Assembly: GCA_026129765.1 (NCBI GenBank)
Contig: JAHCHP010000012.1
Span: 48,062-112,061, forward strand
Length of the DNA stretch: 64,000 nucleotides
Origin: Fimbriimonadia bacterium
Lineage (GTDB): Bacteria; Armatimonadota; Fimbriimonadia; Fimbriimonadales; GBS-DC
Direction of reading: 5' to 3'
Shown one piece after another: positions 8,337-16,832 of the stretch. Below the pieces are notes generated by a model. That model made no database searches, was not told the DNA's origin, and saw only the letters and a list, made by a program, of their open reading frames with translations. Positions within the stretch are counted from its first letter, which is position 1. Each line of letters starts with the position of its first letter. The position numbers were made by a program, and so were the translations under genes.

Positions 8337-9287
8337 TTACTTAGATTTCAAAAATCTTTCGAGATTGTCTACTAAAAGAACTTTGGCTCCCGTTTGGTTC
8401 TCAATACGATTAGCCACGCTGGCAGAAGGCAGAGTTGGCATCAACACCCCCGAGGACCCGCTGAGGTTCAATGCGCTCACCGCTCTCCGAACTTGCTCCA
8501 CAATCTCACCTGGTTGAAGGCTAAGCCCAGACTTACATTCCAGCATTTTAACTCCGTTTTTAGTGAAGATCAGGAAATCAAACTCATAATAAGAGGATTT
8601 ATCGTCCATGACATGCACGCGATAAAGGCACTCTGTATAAAGGGAGGGATGTTTTCGCAGCCACTCTAAAATCGCAATCTCAAACCAGCCTCCGGAAATA
8701 TAGTTCATGCTGCTTGGATCGCGAATGATTTCGACATTGGCAATACGATTTTTGTAATCGTACTTGATAAAGCCCAAATCTCGCAGGTGTGTGCCAACAT
8801 GACAAATATCGCTCATCGCTTGCGTCTGTCTCCCTCTCAGGTGAAAGCTAAATTCGCCTTGGGAATTCAAACTTCTCCTGAGTTCCTGGACAAAGGGCTT
8901 CACAAAGTCGAAGTTGTCCGCGATGAAAAACGACAAGTTCGCCAGATTCGGGTTTTGTTGTTCCCCTTGAAAACGCTCTAAATCGCACACATGCAGATTG
9001 CGTCTCGATAGTAAATCCCGGATGTTCGGAGATTGCGTCAATGCGGTCAATACATCTGCAGATAGAGGCTTTGGCTCAATAGGTACAGAGCCAATCGTTG
9101 GAGTTTTTTCTTCCTGAAACGCGATTACCTTCTTCTTTTCTAACGGTATCTCCACTACCGGGAGTTCAGGCTCGGCAACTGTTTTGACAGCATCAGGCAA
9201 CACGGCTCGCAGTTGCGCGATCTCTTGTCGCAGGGCTTGCAGCTCTTCAAGAATTTGCTCAAGAATTCCACCATTTCTTTCTGGCAT
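8337..9287 (-). CDS. PD-(D/E)XK nuclease-like protein, DUF1887/Card1-related (paralog A)
   Basis: The product has 316 residues from ATG 9287. A TTG two codons upstream is the other option, but the promoter hexamer supports 9287. Order: an N-terminal coiled coil (about 5-30, GGILEQILEELQALRQEI); a low-complexity linker; a helical region with NLHVCDLERF and FIADNFDFVKPFVQELRRSL; then a nuclease-like fold with SGGWFE (E203), YYEFDFL (D237) and MLECKSG (E250, K252). The D-x12-E-x-K spacing fits PD-(D/E)XK enzymes. The GGWFE/ECK(S/T)G pairing matches the nuclease half of DUF1887 proteins such as Card1/Can2. No CARF sensor domain is visible. It stands next to a close paralog with the same strand and architecture. 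Substrate and role are unknown. Confidence 0.75.
   Translation of the reverse strand: MPERNGGILEQILEELQALRQEIAQLRAVLPDAVKTVAEPELPVVEIPLEKKKVIAFQEEKTPTIGSVPIEPKPLSADVLTALTQSPNIRDLLSRRNLHVCDLERFQGEQQNPNLANLSFFIADNFDFVKPFVQELRRSLNSQGEFSFHLRGRQTQAMSDICHVGTHLRDLGFIKYDYKNRIANVEIIRDPSSMNYISGGWFEIAILEWLRKHPSLYTECLYRVHVMDDKSSYYEFDFLIFTKNGVKMLECKSGLSLQPGEIVEQVRRAVSALNLSGSSGVLMPTLPSASVANRIENQTGAKVLLVDNLERFLKSK
9217..9269 (-). repeat. 53-base segment identical to the start of the neighbouring paralog, copy 1
   Basis: This segment inside paralog A is identical base for base with 10462-10514 in paralog B. It encodes the shared coiled coil (GILEQILEELQALRQEIA). The rest of the two genes is clearly diverged, so this reads as recent duplication tract or gene conversion. 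Confidence 0.85.
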
Positions 9288-9295
9288 AATCAAGG

Positions 9296-9301
9296 ATTAT
9301 A
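9296..9301 (-). promoter_or_regulatory. -10 element (GGTATAAT) of a predicted leaderless promoter, nuclease paralog A
   Basis: The minus strand reads GGTATAAT, 8 bases, ATG (9287). There is no Shine-Dalgarno. Confidence 0.6.
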
Positions 9302-9349
9302 CCAGAAATTGTGTCGTGAGGTTTGTGTTCACATTTAATTCGGAAAAAA

Positions 9350-9530
9350 GCAGAAAGCTGCCAGATTCGTCATTCCCGCGAACGCGGGAATCCAATATTG
9401 TTTCAGCAGACCCATTGGCTGCGCTCAGGGTGACAGCGTTGTAAGGGCGCACTTGCGTGTGCGCCCTCTGATCGGGCAGACCGATGTGTCTGCCCCTGCA
9501 GGCAAGGGGAACCAGTCAGAGCTCAACTTA
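9350..9530. repeat. Mosaic of short intergenic repeats
   Basis: The gap between the two nuclease paralogs holds several repeat units seen elsewhere in the window. They are: the palindrome ttcccgcgaacgcgggaa; 'cagcagacccattggctgcgctcagg'; a hairpin reading ggcgcacttgcgtgtgcgcc; a hairpin around 'gggcagaccgatgtgtctgccc'; and 'ggcaaggggaacc'. No gene is apparent. Confidence 0.8.
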
Positions 9531-9569
9531 CATTGAGCACTCGAATCTCATCCGGACGGCAGGAGACAA

Positions 9570-10532
9570 TCAAGTGGTTAGGAACTCCTCGATTTCGCAA
9601 AAAGTCAGCGCCTTAGCGCCCGTTTCGCTTTCCATATTATCACGTTTTTCTCTCTCGTGTGGGAGAGGAGTAATGATTGCTGATTTATGAGAAAGGCGAA
9701 GTACCTTCACTGCGCGGGCGATCTGTTTTGCCGAACCGTCATAGGGTAGATTCTTGCCGGATTTGCACTCTAACATACGGATACCATTGGGCGTTGCTAA
9801 CAGGCAGTCAAATTCATATTCCGCGCCCAAGTTGTGACGCGCCTTGACGCGATGGAGACATTCTGAGTACCAATGAGGATTCTTAGAGAGCAGTTCCAGG
9901 ACCGCTTGTTCGAACCATCCACCGGACAAGAAGTTGATTCCATCGGTATTGTCCGTAATCTTTACTTCCATTCCCTTACCCTTGTAGTAAGTAAACCTGA
10001 TATAACCGAGTATTTGCAAATCACGGCAAACATGATTTGCAACGCTGATAAGACGTTCGGACTGACCAGCTAAGTTAAAATAAAAACGCTTGCCATGGTT
10101 GACATCCAAGTGGCAGCGTATCTCTTCATAGAAAGGGGATAACACATCAAAGTTCTTGGCGATGAACAACGCCAGCTGGCGTGCGATCAGAGCATCGTCG
10201 CGAACCTCCTTCAAGGATTCTAATTCCCAGACATGTAGACCGCATTTGCGCATCCAATCGCGTATTTTGGGGTTTTGATCTAAGAGTTCATTCACAGACT
10301 CGCTCTTCTCGCTGAGCGGTTCTCCGGCGGATTGTAAAGCAGCAAGCGCAGTATCCGATACCGGAAAGGTTTCCGGTTGGGCAGGTTCGGGTTCAGGCGA
10401 GGTGTCCATCGCAGGCGCAGCAAACGAATTAACAGCGACAGGCAGAACCGCTCTAAAGTGTGCGATCTCTTGTCGCAGGGCTTGCAGCTCTTCAAGAATT
10501 TGCTCAAGAATTCCCACGTTTCGTTCTTGCAT
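9570..10532 (-). CDS. PD-(D/E)XK nuclease-like protein, DUF1887/Card1-related (paralog B)
   Basis: The product has 320 residues with the same layout as paralog A: coiled coil VGILEQILEELQALRQEI, acidic/proline linker, helical region (GLHVWELESL, FIAKNFDVLSPFYEEIR), and nuclease-like fold with SGGWFE (E208), YEFDCLL (D242) and MLECKSG (E255, K257). The catalytic-type residues have the same spacing as in paralog A, so both copies look active. Outside the first 50 bases the genes are strongly diverged. The copies are separated by 276 bp of repeats, and each has its own promoter. No ring-nuclease, cyclase or CRISPR gene lies nearby. Housekeeping DNA repair and a defence role are both possible. 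Confidence 0.75.
   Translation of the reverse strand: MQERNVGILEQILEELQALRQEIAHFRAVLPVAVNSFAAPAMDTSPEPEPAQPETFPVSDTALAALQSAGEPLSEKSESVNELLDQNPKIRDWMRKCGLHVWELESLKEVRDDALIARQLALFIAKNFDVLSPFYEEIRCHLDVNHGKRFYFNLAGQSERLISVANHVCRDLQILGYIRFTYYKGKGMEVKITDNTDGINFLSGGWFEQAVLELLSKNPHWYSECLHRVKARHNLGAEYEFDCLLATPNGIRMLECKSGKNLPYDGSAKQIARAVKVLRLSHKSAIITPLPHEREKRDNMESETGAKALTFCEIEEFLTT
10462..10514 (-). repeat. 53-base segment identical to the start of the neighbouring paralog, copy 2
   Basis: It matches 9217-9269 exactly, in the same orientation and the same codon phase. Confidence 0.85.
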
Positions 10533-10540
10533 AATACACT

Positions 10541-10546
10541 ATTATA
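10541..10546 (-). promoter_or_regulatory. -10 element (TGTATAAT) of a predicted leaderless promoter, nuclease paralog B
   Basis: The minus strand reads TATAAT, 8 bases, ATG (10532). The spacing is the same as for paralog A although the flanking bases differ. Confidence 0.6.
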
Positions 10547-10730
10547 CAGTAACTATTCTGGGATTGTTCCTTGATTGAGATTGGATAAAGCGATTATATC
10601 AAGCTTTACTCTCGTTTATACGGGGGAGACAGGGAAGCCAGTTCGACTATTTTTTGACCCCCTCACCATTGTGTTTCCCTTGCAGGCAATGGGAATCGGT
10701 TGGGGCAAAACATGGTTCTCTTTTCACCAC

Positions 10731-11204
10731 TCATTCCTCTTCCACTAAGAGTTCGCCTGTGAGATAGAACCCCTCGCCATCGGCTTGGATCAAGCCATCG
10801 CAAAATTGTTCAAAATAGGTGAGCCAGAGCGATGAAGCCTCAAAAGCTTCATCCTCCATCTCCTCGTCCAAGCGATTCGCCACGATGAACCGCGTTTGCT
10901 GTAAATGCTCGATGGCGTGCGCCGTTTCCAACGAAGGCTCTAATGCCTGCAGCCGCTCCAGAAACGCAGCGATTTCTTGTTCGGCGCGATCATGAGGGGG
11001 GTCTTGTGTCCAATCCAATGCACAATGCAAAGGCGGACGATTTGGGCTATAAAGGATTTGCGCCTCCCTCCAATCGGAGCGGTTCAAAGAGTCAGCATCG
11101 CCCAACACTTTCAGTTCTAAGTCTTGTGAGCGCGCCCACTCTACCACCTGCTGCAAAGTGGGCGCGTTTGAAGCGCGGCAAAAGGCGCGCGCGTAAACAG
11201 TCAT
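10731..11204 (-). CDS. Hypothetical protein downstream of acnA
   Basis: The product has 157 residues, is soluble and strongly acidic, especially near the C-terminus (LDEEMEDEAFEASS and a terminal LVEEE). I recognise no family. The N-terminal MTVYARAFCRASNAPTLQQVVEWARSQ and the size loosely recall small adaptor or immunity-type proteins, but this is not evidence of function. The ATG lies 13 bases after the acnA stop, with GAGGA in between, so it is probably translated from the acnA transcript. Confidence 0.65.
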   Translation of the reverse strand: MTVYARAFCRASNAPTLQQVVEWARSQDLELKVLGDADSLNRSDWREAQILYSPNRPPLHCALDWTQDPPHDRAEQEIAAFLERLQALEPSLETAHAIEHLQQTRFIVANRLDEEMEDEAFEASSLWLTYFEQFCDGLIQADGEGFYLTGELLVEEE

Positions 11205-11217
11205 TCGCGATTTATCC

Positions 11218-13938
11218 TCATGAGGTCATCATCTTGCGCAGAACCATCGGCAACAAACCGCCGTTTCGGTAATATTCCACTTCGACCGGCGTATCCACGC
11301 GGGCGACGGCTTGGAAGGTCACCTTCGAACCGTCTGGACGCGCTGCGGTCACGGTCAAGCTTTTGCGAGGGGTCAGGCTGGAAACGCCTTCGATATGGAA
11401 GGTCTCTTCGCCCGTCAATCCCAACGACGCGACATTTTCGCCCGGCATGAACTGCAGGGGCAAGACACCCATTCCCACCAAGTTGCCGCGATGGATGCGC
11501 TCATAGCTCTCCGCGATGACCGCCTTGACTCCCAACAACATCGTGCCTTTCGCCGCCCAGTCGCGAGAACTGCCGCTGCCATACTCCTTACCTGCCAGCA
11601 CCACCAAAGGCGTCCCCGATGCTTGATATCCCTCGCATGCCTCATAAATGGTTTTGCGCTCGCCGGTCGGATGGTAGATCGTGAAGCCGCCTTCCACACC
11701 GGGCAGCATCAAGTTCTTGATGCGGATGTTCGCGAAAGTGCCCCGGATCATCACCTCATGATTGCCGCGCCGGGAGCCATACGTGTTGAAGTCTTTGGGC
11801 TGGGTTCCATGTTCCATCAAATACCGACCGGCAGGGGTATCCGCGCCAATCGCGCCTGCAGGCGAGATATGGTCGGTGGTGATGCTGTCGCCAAAGATCG
11901 CCAAGACGCGCGCATCGCGAACATCGGTCAACGCGCCGGGTTCACCGGGCATCCCGTCAAAATAGGGCGGTTTCTGGATATAGGTCGAGTTTGAATCCCA
12001 TGCGTAGACCTCTTCTTGAGGAATGGGCAGTCCTTTCCAGCGTTCATCGCCTTCAAACACGCTGGCATACCGGTGTTTGAACATCTCCGGCTTCAGCGCG
12101 TGGGCAAGCGTTTCGCGAACCTCTTGGGGGGTTGGCCAGAGTTCGCGCAGGAAGACAGGCTGACCATTGGGGTCATGCCCGACTGGCTCCGTTTCAAAAT
12201 CGATATCGACCGTCCCCGCCAACGCATAGGCGACCACCAGTGGCGGCGAGGCTAAGTAATTCGCCTTGACCAACGGATTGATACGCGCTTCAAAGTTTCG
12301 GTTACCGCTCAAGACCGCCGCTGCCACCAAATCGCCCTCGCGGACCGCGTTCGCAATCGGTTCGGGCAGAGGACCGCTGTTGCCAATACAAGTGGTGCAG
12401 CCATATCCCACAACATGGAAACGCAGCGCCTCTAAGAAGGGCAGCAACCCGCCATTCTCCAGGTAATCGCTGACCACCCTCGAACCGGGCGCAAGGCTGG
12501 TTTTGACATAAGGCTTCACGCTCAAGCCGCGTTCGACCGCCTTTTTCGCCAACAAACCTGCCGCCACCATCACCGAAGGATTGGAAGTATTCGTACAACT
12601 GGTGATCGCGGCAATCACCACCGAGCCATGGCTCAATTCGGTCTGTTCCCCGTCTGTTGCGAGGGTCACATGGCGCGCAATCGCCTCCTCGCCCATTTCG
12701 AAGCCCCGCTCCTTCACGGGCGCGCGCAAAGCGGACTGGAAGGCGGGTTTCATATCGCTCAGCGCGACGCGGTCATGCGGTCGTTTGGGACCTGCCAGGC
12801 TGGGAACCACTTCGCTCAAGTTTAACTCCAGCGTATCGGAATATTCGGGATCAGGCGTTTCGGAAGTTCGGAACAGTCCCTGCTCCTTGCAATAAGCCTC
12901 CACGAGTTGAACTAAACTTTCATGCCGTCCGGTGAATCGCAAATAGTCCAAGGTGCGTTGATCGACTGGGAAGTAGCCCATCGTCGCGCCATATTCGGGC
13001 GCCATGTTCGCAATGGTCGCGCGGTCTTCCACGCTCAGGTGCGCCAAGCCTGGACCGTAAAACTCCACAAATTTCTCCACAACTCCCTTCTGTCGCAGTC
13101 GCTGCGTGACGGTCAGTACTAAGTCGGTCGCGGTCGCGCCCGCAGGGAGTGAGCCAGTCAACTTGAAGCCGACCACTTCAGGAATCAGCATGTAGTAAGG
13201 CTGCCCTAACATCACCGCCTCGGCTTCAATACCGCCCACACCCCAGCCCAAGATGCCAAGCGCATTGATCATGGTGGTGTGGCTGTCGGTTCCAACGAGG
13301 GTATCCGGGAAGACCCAGGTTTCGCCATTCTGCTCGGTTACCTGCGCGATTTTGCCCAGATACTCTAAATTAACTTGATGCACAATGCCTGTGCCGGGCG
13401 GAACGACTCGGAAGTTATCGAATGCTTGCTGTCCCCAGCGCAACAGCGCGTACCGCTCTTGATTGCGTTCAAATTCGCGCTCTACATTGTGGAGGTAGGC
13501 GTATTCGGTACCGAAATAGTCCACCTGGACGGAGTGGTCAATCACTAAATCGGCAGGCACCACAGGGTTAATCTTTCGGGGATCGCCCGCCCGCTCGTGC
13601 ATGGCATCGCGCATCGCCACCAGGTCCACAACGCATGGCACACCTGTAAAGTCTTGCAGCACGACTCGCGCCGGCATATAGGGGATTTCGCGAGCATCGG
13701 GTTTCGGCTGCCAATTCGCTAAGGCTTGAATAACGGTTTCGGCTTCCGCGCCTAAAATTATTGCGCCTTCCGAACGGTTCGATAGGCGCAATACATTCTC
13801 CAGCAGGACCCGGATGGAAAAAGGCAGGCGGTCAATTTTCGCGACTCCCTGTTCTTCCAACGTGTGGATACGGAAATAGGTGTAAGTGTGTCCTCCAGAG
13901 ATCAAAGTGGTTTTCGTGTTGGCTGTATTCATGCGCAT
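11218..13938 (-). CDS. acnA: Aconitate hydratase (AcnA type)
   Basis: The product has 906 residues. It converts citrate to isocitrate in the TCA cycle with a [4Fe-4S] cluster. The cluster ligands are C448 ([10 protein letters not shown]), C514 and C517 ([10 protein letters not shown]). The 66- and 3-residue spacings match E. coli AcnA. The N-terminal [10 protein letters not shown] and [18 protein letters not shown], and the swivel-domain [18 protein letters not shown] and [12 protein letters not shown], are intact. The start at ATG 13938 has AAGGAG 6 bases upstream; a second ATG lies two codons later. The small unknown gene follows on the same strand. Confidence 0.98.
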   Translation of the reverse strand: MRMNTANTKTTLISGGHTYTYFRIHTLEEQGVAKIDRLPFSIRVLLENVLRLSNRSEGAIILGAEAETVIQALANWQPKPDAREIPYMPARVVLQDFTGVPCVVDLVAMRDAMHERAGDPRKINPVVPADLVIDHSVQVDYFGTEYAYLHNVEREFERNQERYALLRWGQQAFDNFRVVPPGTGIVHQVNLEYLGKIAQVTEQNGETWVFPDTLVGTDSHTTMINALGILGWGVGGIEAEAVMLGQPYYMLIPEVVGFKLTGSLPAGATATDLVLTVTQRLRQKGVVEKFVEFYGPGLAHLSVEDRATIANMAPEYGATMGYFPVDQRTLDYLRFTGRHESLVQLVEAYCKEQGLFRTSETPDPEYSDTLELNLSEVVPSLAGPKRPHDRVALSDMKPAFQSALRAPVKERGFEMGEEAIARHVTLATDGEQTELSHGSVVIAAITSCTNTSNPSVMVAAGLLAKKAVERGLSVKPYVKTSLAPGSRVVSDYLENGGLLPFLEALRFHVVGYGCTTCIGNSGPLPEPIANAVREGDLVAAAVLSGNRNFEARINPLVKANYLASPPLVVAYALAGTVDIDFETEPVGHDPNGQPVFLRELWPTPQEVRETLAHALKPEMFKHRYASVFEGDERWKGLPIPQEEVYAWDSNSTYIQKPPYFDGMPGEPGALTDVRDARVLAIFGDSITTDHISPAGAIGADTPAGRYLMEHGTQPKDFNTYGSRRGNHEVMIRGTFANIRIKNLMLPGVEGGFTIYHPTGERKTIYEACEGYQASGTPLVVLAGKEYGSGSSRDWAAKGTMLLGVKAVIAESYERIHRGNLVGMGVLPLQFMPGENVASLGLTGEETFHIEGVSSLTPRKSLTVTAARPDGSKVTFQAVARVDTPVEVEYYRNGGLLPMVLRKMMTS

Positions 13939-13956
13939 AATCTCCTTGCAAACCTA

Positions 13957-13962
13957 ATTGTA
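13957..13962 (-). promoter_or_regulatory. -10 element (GGTACAAT) of acnA
   Basis: The minus-strand GGTACAAT lies 18 bases before the ATG. The leader, about a dozen bases long, holds AAGGAG. Confidence 0.55.
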
Positions 13963-14111
13963 CCCCAAATGAAGGAGGCTTCTTCTTTTCTGAAATCGCC
14001 TTATGTGAGGCACCTCACAGTATTCGCCTTTTGTTGTTAGGTAATCTGTAAGAGTATAACCAAAAGCAGCCTGTTGCTGCTCGGTCACTCAATCTCTATT
14101 GGAGGCAAACA

Positions 14112-14744
14112 ATGACAACAAAAGTGCAAGTGATTTTCTATAGTATGTACGGGCATATCTACCAGTTGGCAAAAGCCATCGCGGAAGGCGCGCGCGAAGT
14201 GGAAGGCGTGGAGGTCGAAATGCTGCAAGTTCCCGAATTAGTGCCGGATGCCGTTCTGGAACGCAGCGGCGCGAAAACTGCCCGCGCCGCCTTTGAACAG
14301 ATTCCGGTAGCGACGGTGGATCATTTAGCCGATGCCGACGCAATTATCTTCGGTACACCGACCCGGTTCGGCAATATGACGGCGCAGATGCGCAACTTTC
14401 TGGATCAGACCGGCGGCTTATGGGTCAAAGGCACGCTGGTCGGCAAAGTAGGCAGTGTCTTCACTTCGACCTCCACCCAGCATGGAGGGCAAGAGTCCAC
14501 CATTCTCAGCACACAAATCACCCTGCTGCACCATGGCATGGTGATCGTGGGCGCAACCTTTACGCATCCCAATCTCTCGCAGATTGATGAGGTGATGGGC
14601 GGTAGCCCCTATGGCGCGGCGACCATCACGGGCGGTAACGGGGCGAGGCAGCCCAGCGAAAAAGAGCTGGAAATCGCGCGTTTCCAGGGCAGGCATGTGG
14701 CAGAAACCGCGCGCAAACTGAAACGAGGAGGCGAAGCAGCATGA
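14112..14744 (+). CDS. wrbA: NAD(P)H:quinone oxidoreductase, WrbA type
   Basis: The product has 210 residues. It is a flavodoxin-fold FMN enzyme performing two-electron quinone reduction. The N-terminal [19 protein letters not shown] is the FMN phosphate loop. [21 protein letters not shown] and [14 protein letters not shown] are WrbA signatures, and the C-terminal [21 protein letters not shown] is also typical. A TTGGAGG site precedes the ATG. The stop overlaps the doxX-like start by 4 bases. Confidence 0.95.
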   Translation: MTTKVQVIFYSMYGHIYQLAKAIAEGAREVEGVEVEMLQVPELVPDAVLERSGAKTARAAFEQIPVATVDHLADADAIIFGTPTRFGNMTAQMRNFLDQTGGLWVKGTLVGKVGSVFTSTSTQHGGQESTILSTQITLLHHGMVIVGATFTHPNLSQIDEVMGGSPYGAATITGGNGARQPSEKELEIARFQGRHVAETARKLKRGGEAA

Positions 14745-15157
14745 TGAAACCATTGAATGAACAACCGCTTCTGGACATCGGACGATTGATCTTGCGTGTA
14801 CCTTTGGGATTGGGCATCACGTGGCTGCATGGCTATCCAAAAATTTTCGGCGGACGGATGGAAGGGTTCACCCAAGGCGTCTCAGAGATGGGATTTCCGC
14901 TACCTGCGCTCTTCGCCTGGATGGCTGCGCTTTCAGAATTTGTCGGCGGGCTTCTTGTGGCGGTGGGACTGGGAACACGACTCAGCGCATTCCTCATCAC
15001 TTCCACGATGGTGGTCGCTGCATTTGTTGCCCAATCGGGGAAACCCATCGGCGATCGCGAACTGGCATTGCTCTATCTGAGTTCCAGTATCGGAATTATG
15101 CTGCTGGGCGCAGGCGCGTACTCGCTCGATGCTTTGATCGCCAAACGGAAAAGTTAG
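14741..15157 (+). CDS. DoxX family membrane protein
   Basis: The product has 138 residues with four predicted membrane segments. The first follows [23 protein letters not shown]. The family hallmarks are RLILRVPLG, the LHG(Y/W)PK region with a Phe-Gly-Gly turn, [21 protein letters not shown], and a final YSLDALI. Family members (DoxX/MhqP-like) act in quinone or thiosulfate redox at the inner membrane. The ATGA overlap with wrbA suggests a joint quinone-redox function. Confidence 0.88.
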   Translation: MMKPLNEQPLLDIGRLILRVPLGLGITWLHGYPKIFGGRMEGFTQGVSEMGFPLPALFAWMAALSEFVGGLLVAVGLGTRLSAFLITSTMVVAAFVAQSGKPIGDRELALLYLSSSIGIMLLGAGAYSLDALIAKRKS

Positions 15158-15476
15158 GGTTCACCGGTTCGTAAAGTGGGAATTTAGGGGGCGAGACATA
15201 CCTCGCCCAAGGCAACAGCAGACCCATTCGCTTCGCTCAGGATGAAAGTTTGGACGCGCTGCTCCTTCCCCTTGTTTACAGGGGGAAGGATGGGAAGGGG
15301 GTTCTGTCATTCCGCGCGAAGCCGAGTTATCTGCTTTTTGAATTCTTGAGACTACTTCTTTCTGAGACCGCGCTCATGAAAAACGCGGCGAAGACGGAGC
15401 TTCGCCCTCCAACTGGATTCCCACCTTCACGGGAATGGCGTGTTTGCCTGCTTTGCGTCTCTGCGTGCTGCGAACT
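15158..15476. repeat. Intergenic region with repeat units and hairpins
   Basis: No gene is seen in these 319 bases. They contain a 7-bp hairpin (15189-15195 with 15202-15208), a 'cagcagacccattcgcttcg' unit (about 15216-15246), a perfect 9-bp hairpin TCCTTCCCC/GGGGAAGGA (15263-15271 with 15282-15290), and degraded pieces of the ttcccgcg palindrome family. Neither hairpin is followed by a T run. Confidence 0.75.
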
Positions 15477-16259
15477 TCAAGCGCGTTCCACTGGTTTCAA
15501 TACGCCTTTCCGAGAGCGAACCCAATAGAAATAGATTCCAAGCGCAAAAATAACAAACGCAGCCACCTGCCCAATCGTGATTCCCCAGAACCATTCGTCT
15601 GAGGTGGCTCCCCGTCGGAAAAATTCATTGATGAACCGGTAAATCCCGAACAGAATCAGAAAACTGGCGGCGACCTGCCCCTCAAACGCGCGGCGGGAAT
15701 CTAAGCGGTGCAAAAAGACAAAAATAATCAGCCCTGCCAGAAAAGAGTAGATTTGGGTCGGATGGCTGGGCGGGGTTAATGCGCCCGGTATTTGCTCATT
15801 GGGAAATTGAATCCCCCAAGGCAGCGCAGTCGGATGCCCGTAGCAGCAGCCCGCAAACAAACACCCCAACCGGGCAACGCCATACCCCAGGGCTAAGGAA
15901 GGCACAAAAAAATCCATGCCATGCCAATAAGGAATGTTTCGCTTCTTAAACAACCAATAGGCAGCGATCAGCCCTGCAGCCAATCCGCCAAAAAAGGAAA
16001 GCCCACCATCCCAAACCGCGGCAATGCTGAAAAGATTGTCACGGTAGATATCCCACTTCATGGCGACATAGAGCAATCGCGCGCCCACAATCCCGCTTAA
16101 AACCGTGGTGACGAACACATCGATAATCTCTTCCATTGTGAAGCCGTATCGTTTCGCGACACGACTCGCCCGGTAACCCGCCAGCAAGATACCCACCGCC
16201 CATAGAAAGCCGTAACTGTGAATCTCCAAAGGACCAAGCTTAAACAGGGTCGGCATCAT
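15477..16259 (-). CDS. lgt: Prolipoprotein diacylglyceryl transferase
   Basis: The product has 260 residues and about seven membrane segments. It attaches diacylglycerol to the lipobox cysteine of prelipoproteins. The sequence begins LFKLGPLEIHSYGFLWAVGIL and contains WDGGLSFFGGLAAG, SLALGYGVARLGCLFAGCCYG and the C-terminal FGIYRFINEFFRRG. The central motif has the CCYG variant in place of the GNFxNGE form of E. coli Lgt, a form known in other phyla. The start overlaps lspA by 20 bases, pairing two consecutive steps of lipoprotein maturation. Confidence 0.95.
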   Translation of the reverse strand: MMPTLFKLGPLEIHSYGFLWAVGILLAGYRASRVAKRYGFTMEEIIDVFVTTVLSGIVGARLLYVAMKWDIYRDNLFSIAAVWDGGLSFFGGLAAGLIAAYWLFKKRNIPYWHGMDFFVPSLALGYGVARLGCLFAGCCYGHPTALPWGIQFPNEQIPGALTPPSHPTQIYSFLAGLIIFVFLHRLDSRRAFEGQVAASFLILFGIYRFINEFFRRGATSDEWFWGITIGQVAAFVIFALGIYFYWVRSRKGVLKPVERA

Positions 16260-16728
16260 GGGGGTTCGTCTCCTTCAATGGCTGCGCGGGGGAATGAGAT
16301 TTGGCGGGTAACAACTGCATAACTATCAACATCAAAATGGCCACCGTAATCGCCGAGTCTGCCACATTAAACACCGGCCAGACTTGAAAATCGAACATAT
16401 CGATCACATAGCCCAAGCGCAAACGGTCGATTAAATTCGCGAGCGCGCCACCAAACAGCAGCGACAATGCCAGATCGCACCAGCGGGGAGAGCCAGGCAA
16501 ATGACGACGAAAATAAAGAATGCCCCCCATCACCAGAATCGAAATCGGGATCGTTAAAATGCCTTTTCCCTGAGCCATCCCAAACGCGACTCCCGTGTTG
16601 TGGGTTAAGGTCAAGTGAAACACGCCGGAGATCACCGGCAGGCTCTCATTGAGCTGCAATGCGCTGACCGCCCAATGCTTAACCGCCTGATCCACCAACA
16701 CCACCAGTGCCGCCATCCACCAAAACAT
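16240..16728 (-). CDS. lspA: Lipoprotein signal peptidase (signal peptidase II)
   Basis: The product has 162 residues from ATG 16728. A TTG at 16746 is in frame, but the hexamer TATTCT at 16736-16741 would leave it outside the transcript, and the shorter start puts LVDQAVKHW in the usual place. Four membrane segments are predicted. The catalytic aspartates are in NLIDRLRLGYVIDMFDF and FNVADSAI. It cleaves signal peptides of diacylated prolipoproteins. It is the first gene of the lspA-lgt operon, divergent from topA. Confidence 0.95.
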   Translation of the reverse strand: MFWWMAALVVLVDQAVKHWAVSALQLNESLPVISGVFHLTLTHNTGVAFGMAQGKGILTIPISILVMGGILYFRRHLPGSPRWCDLALSLLFGGALANLIDRLRLGYVIDMFDFQVWPVFNVADSAITVAILMLIVMQLLPAKSHSPAQPLKETNPHDADPV

Positions 16729-16735
16729 CTCCTTT

Positions 16736-16741
16736 AGAATA
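16736..16741 (-). promoter_or_regulatory. -10 element (GGTATTCT) of a predicted leaderless promoter, lspA
   Basis: The minus strand reads GGTATTCT, 7 bases (AAAGGAG), ATG at 16728. The AAAGGAG touches the ATG too closely for normal Shine-Dalgarno spacing. Confidence 0.45.
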
Positions 16742-16819
16742 CCCAATCAAAATCGAGATTTTCTGCAAAGTTCATGCCGAAAATGCAGTTCCCCCCTTGA
16801 CTTTCTAATTTTCATATGC

Positions 16820-16825
16820 AATAAT
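16820..16825 (+). promoter_or_regulatory. -10-like element (AATAAT) before topA
   Basis: AATAAT lies 7 bases before ATG 16833. It overlaps the earlier ATG at 16824, which argues for the later start. Confidence 0.35.
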
Positions 16826-16832
16826 GCATGCT

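Noticed and set aside
11311..11994. Antisense frame of 227 codons within acnA
   Set aside because: Shadow of a fully conserved enzyme; rich in His/Arg with no motif and no start signal.
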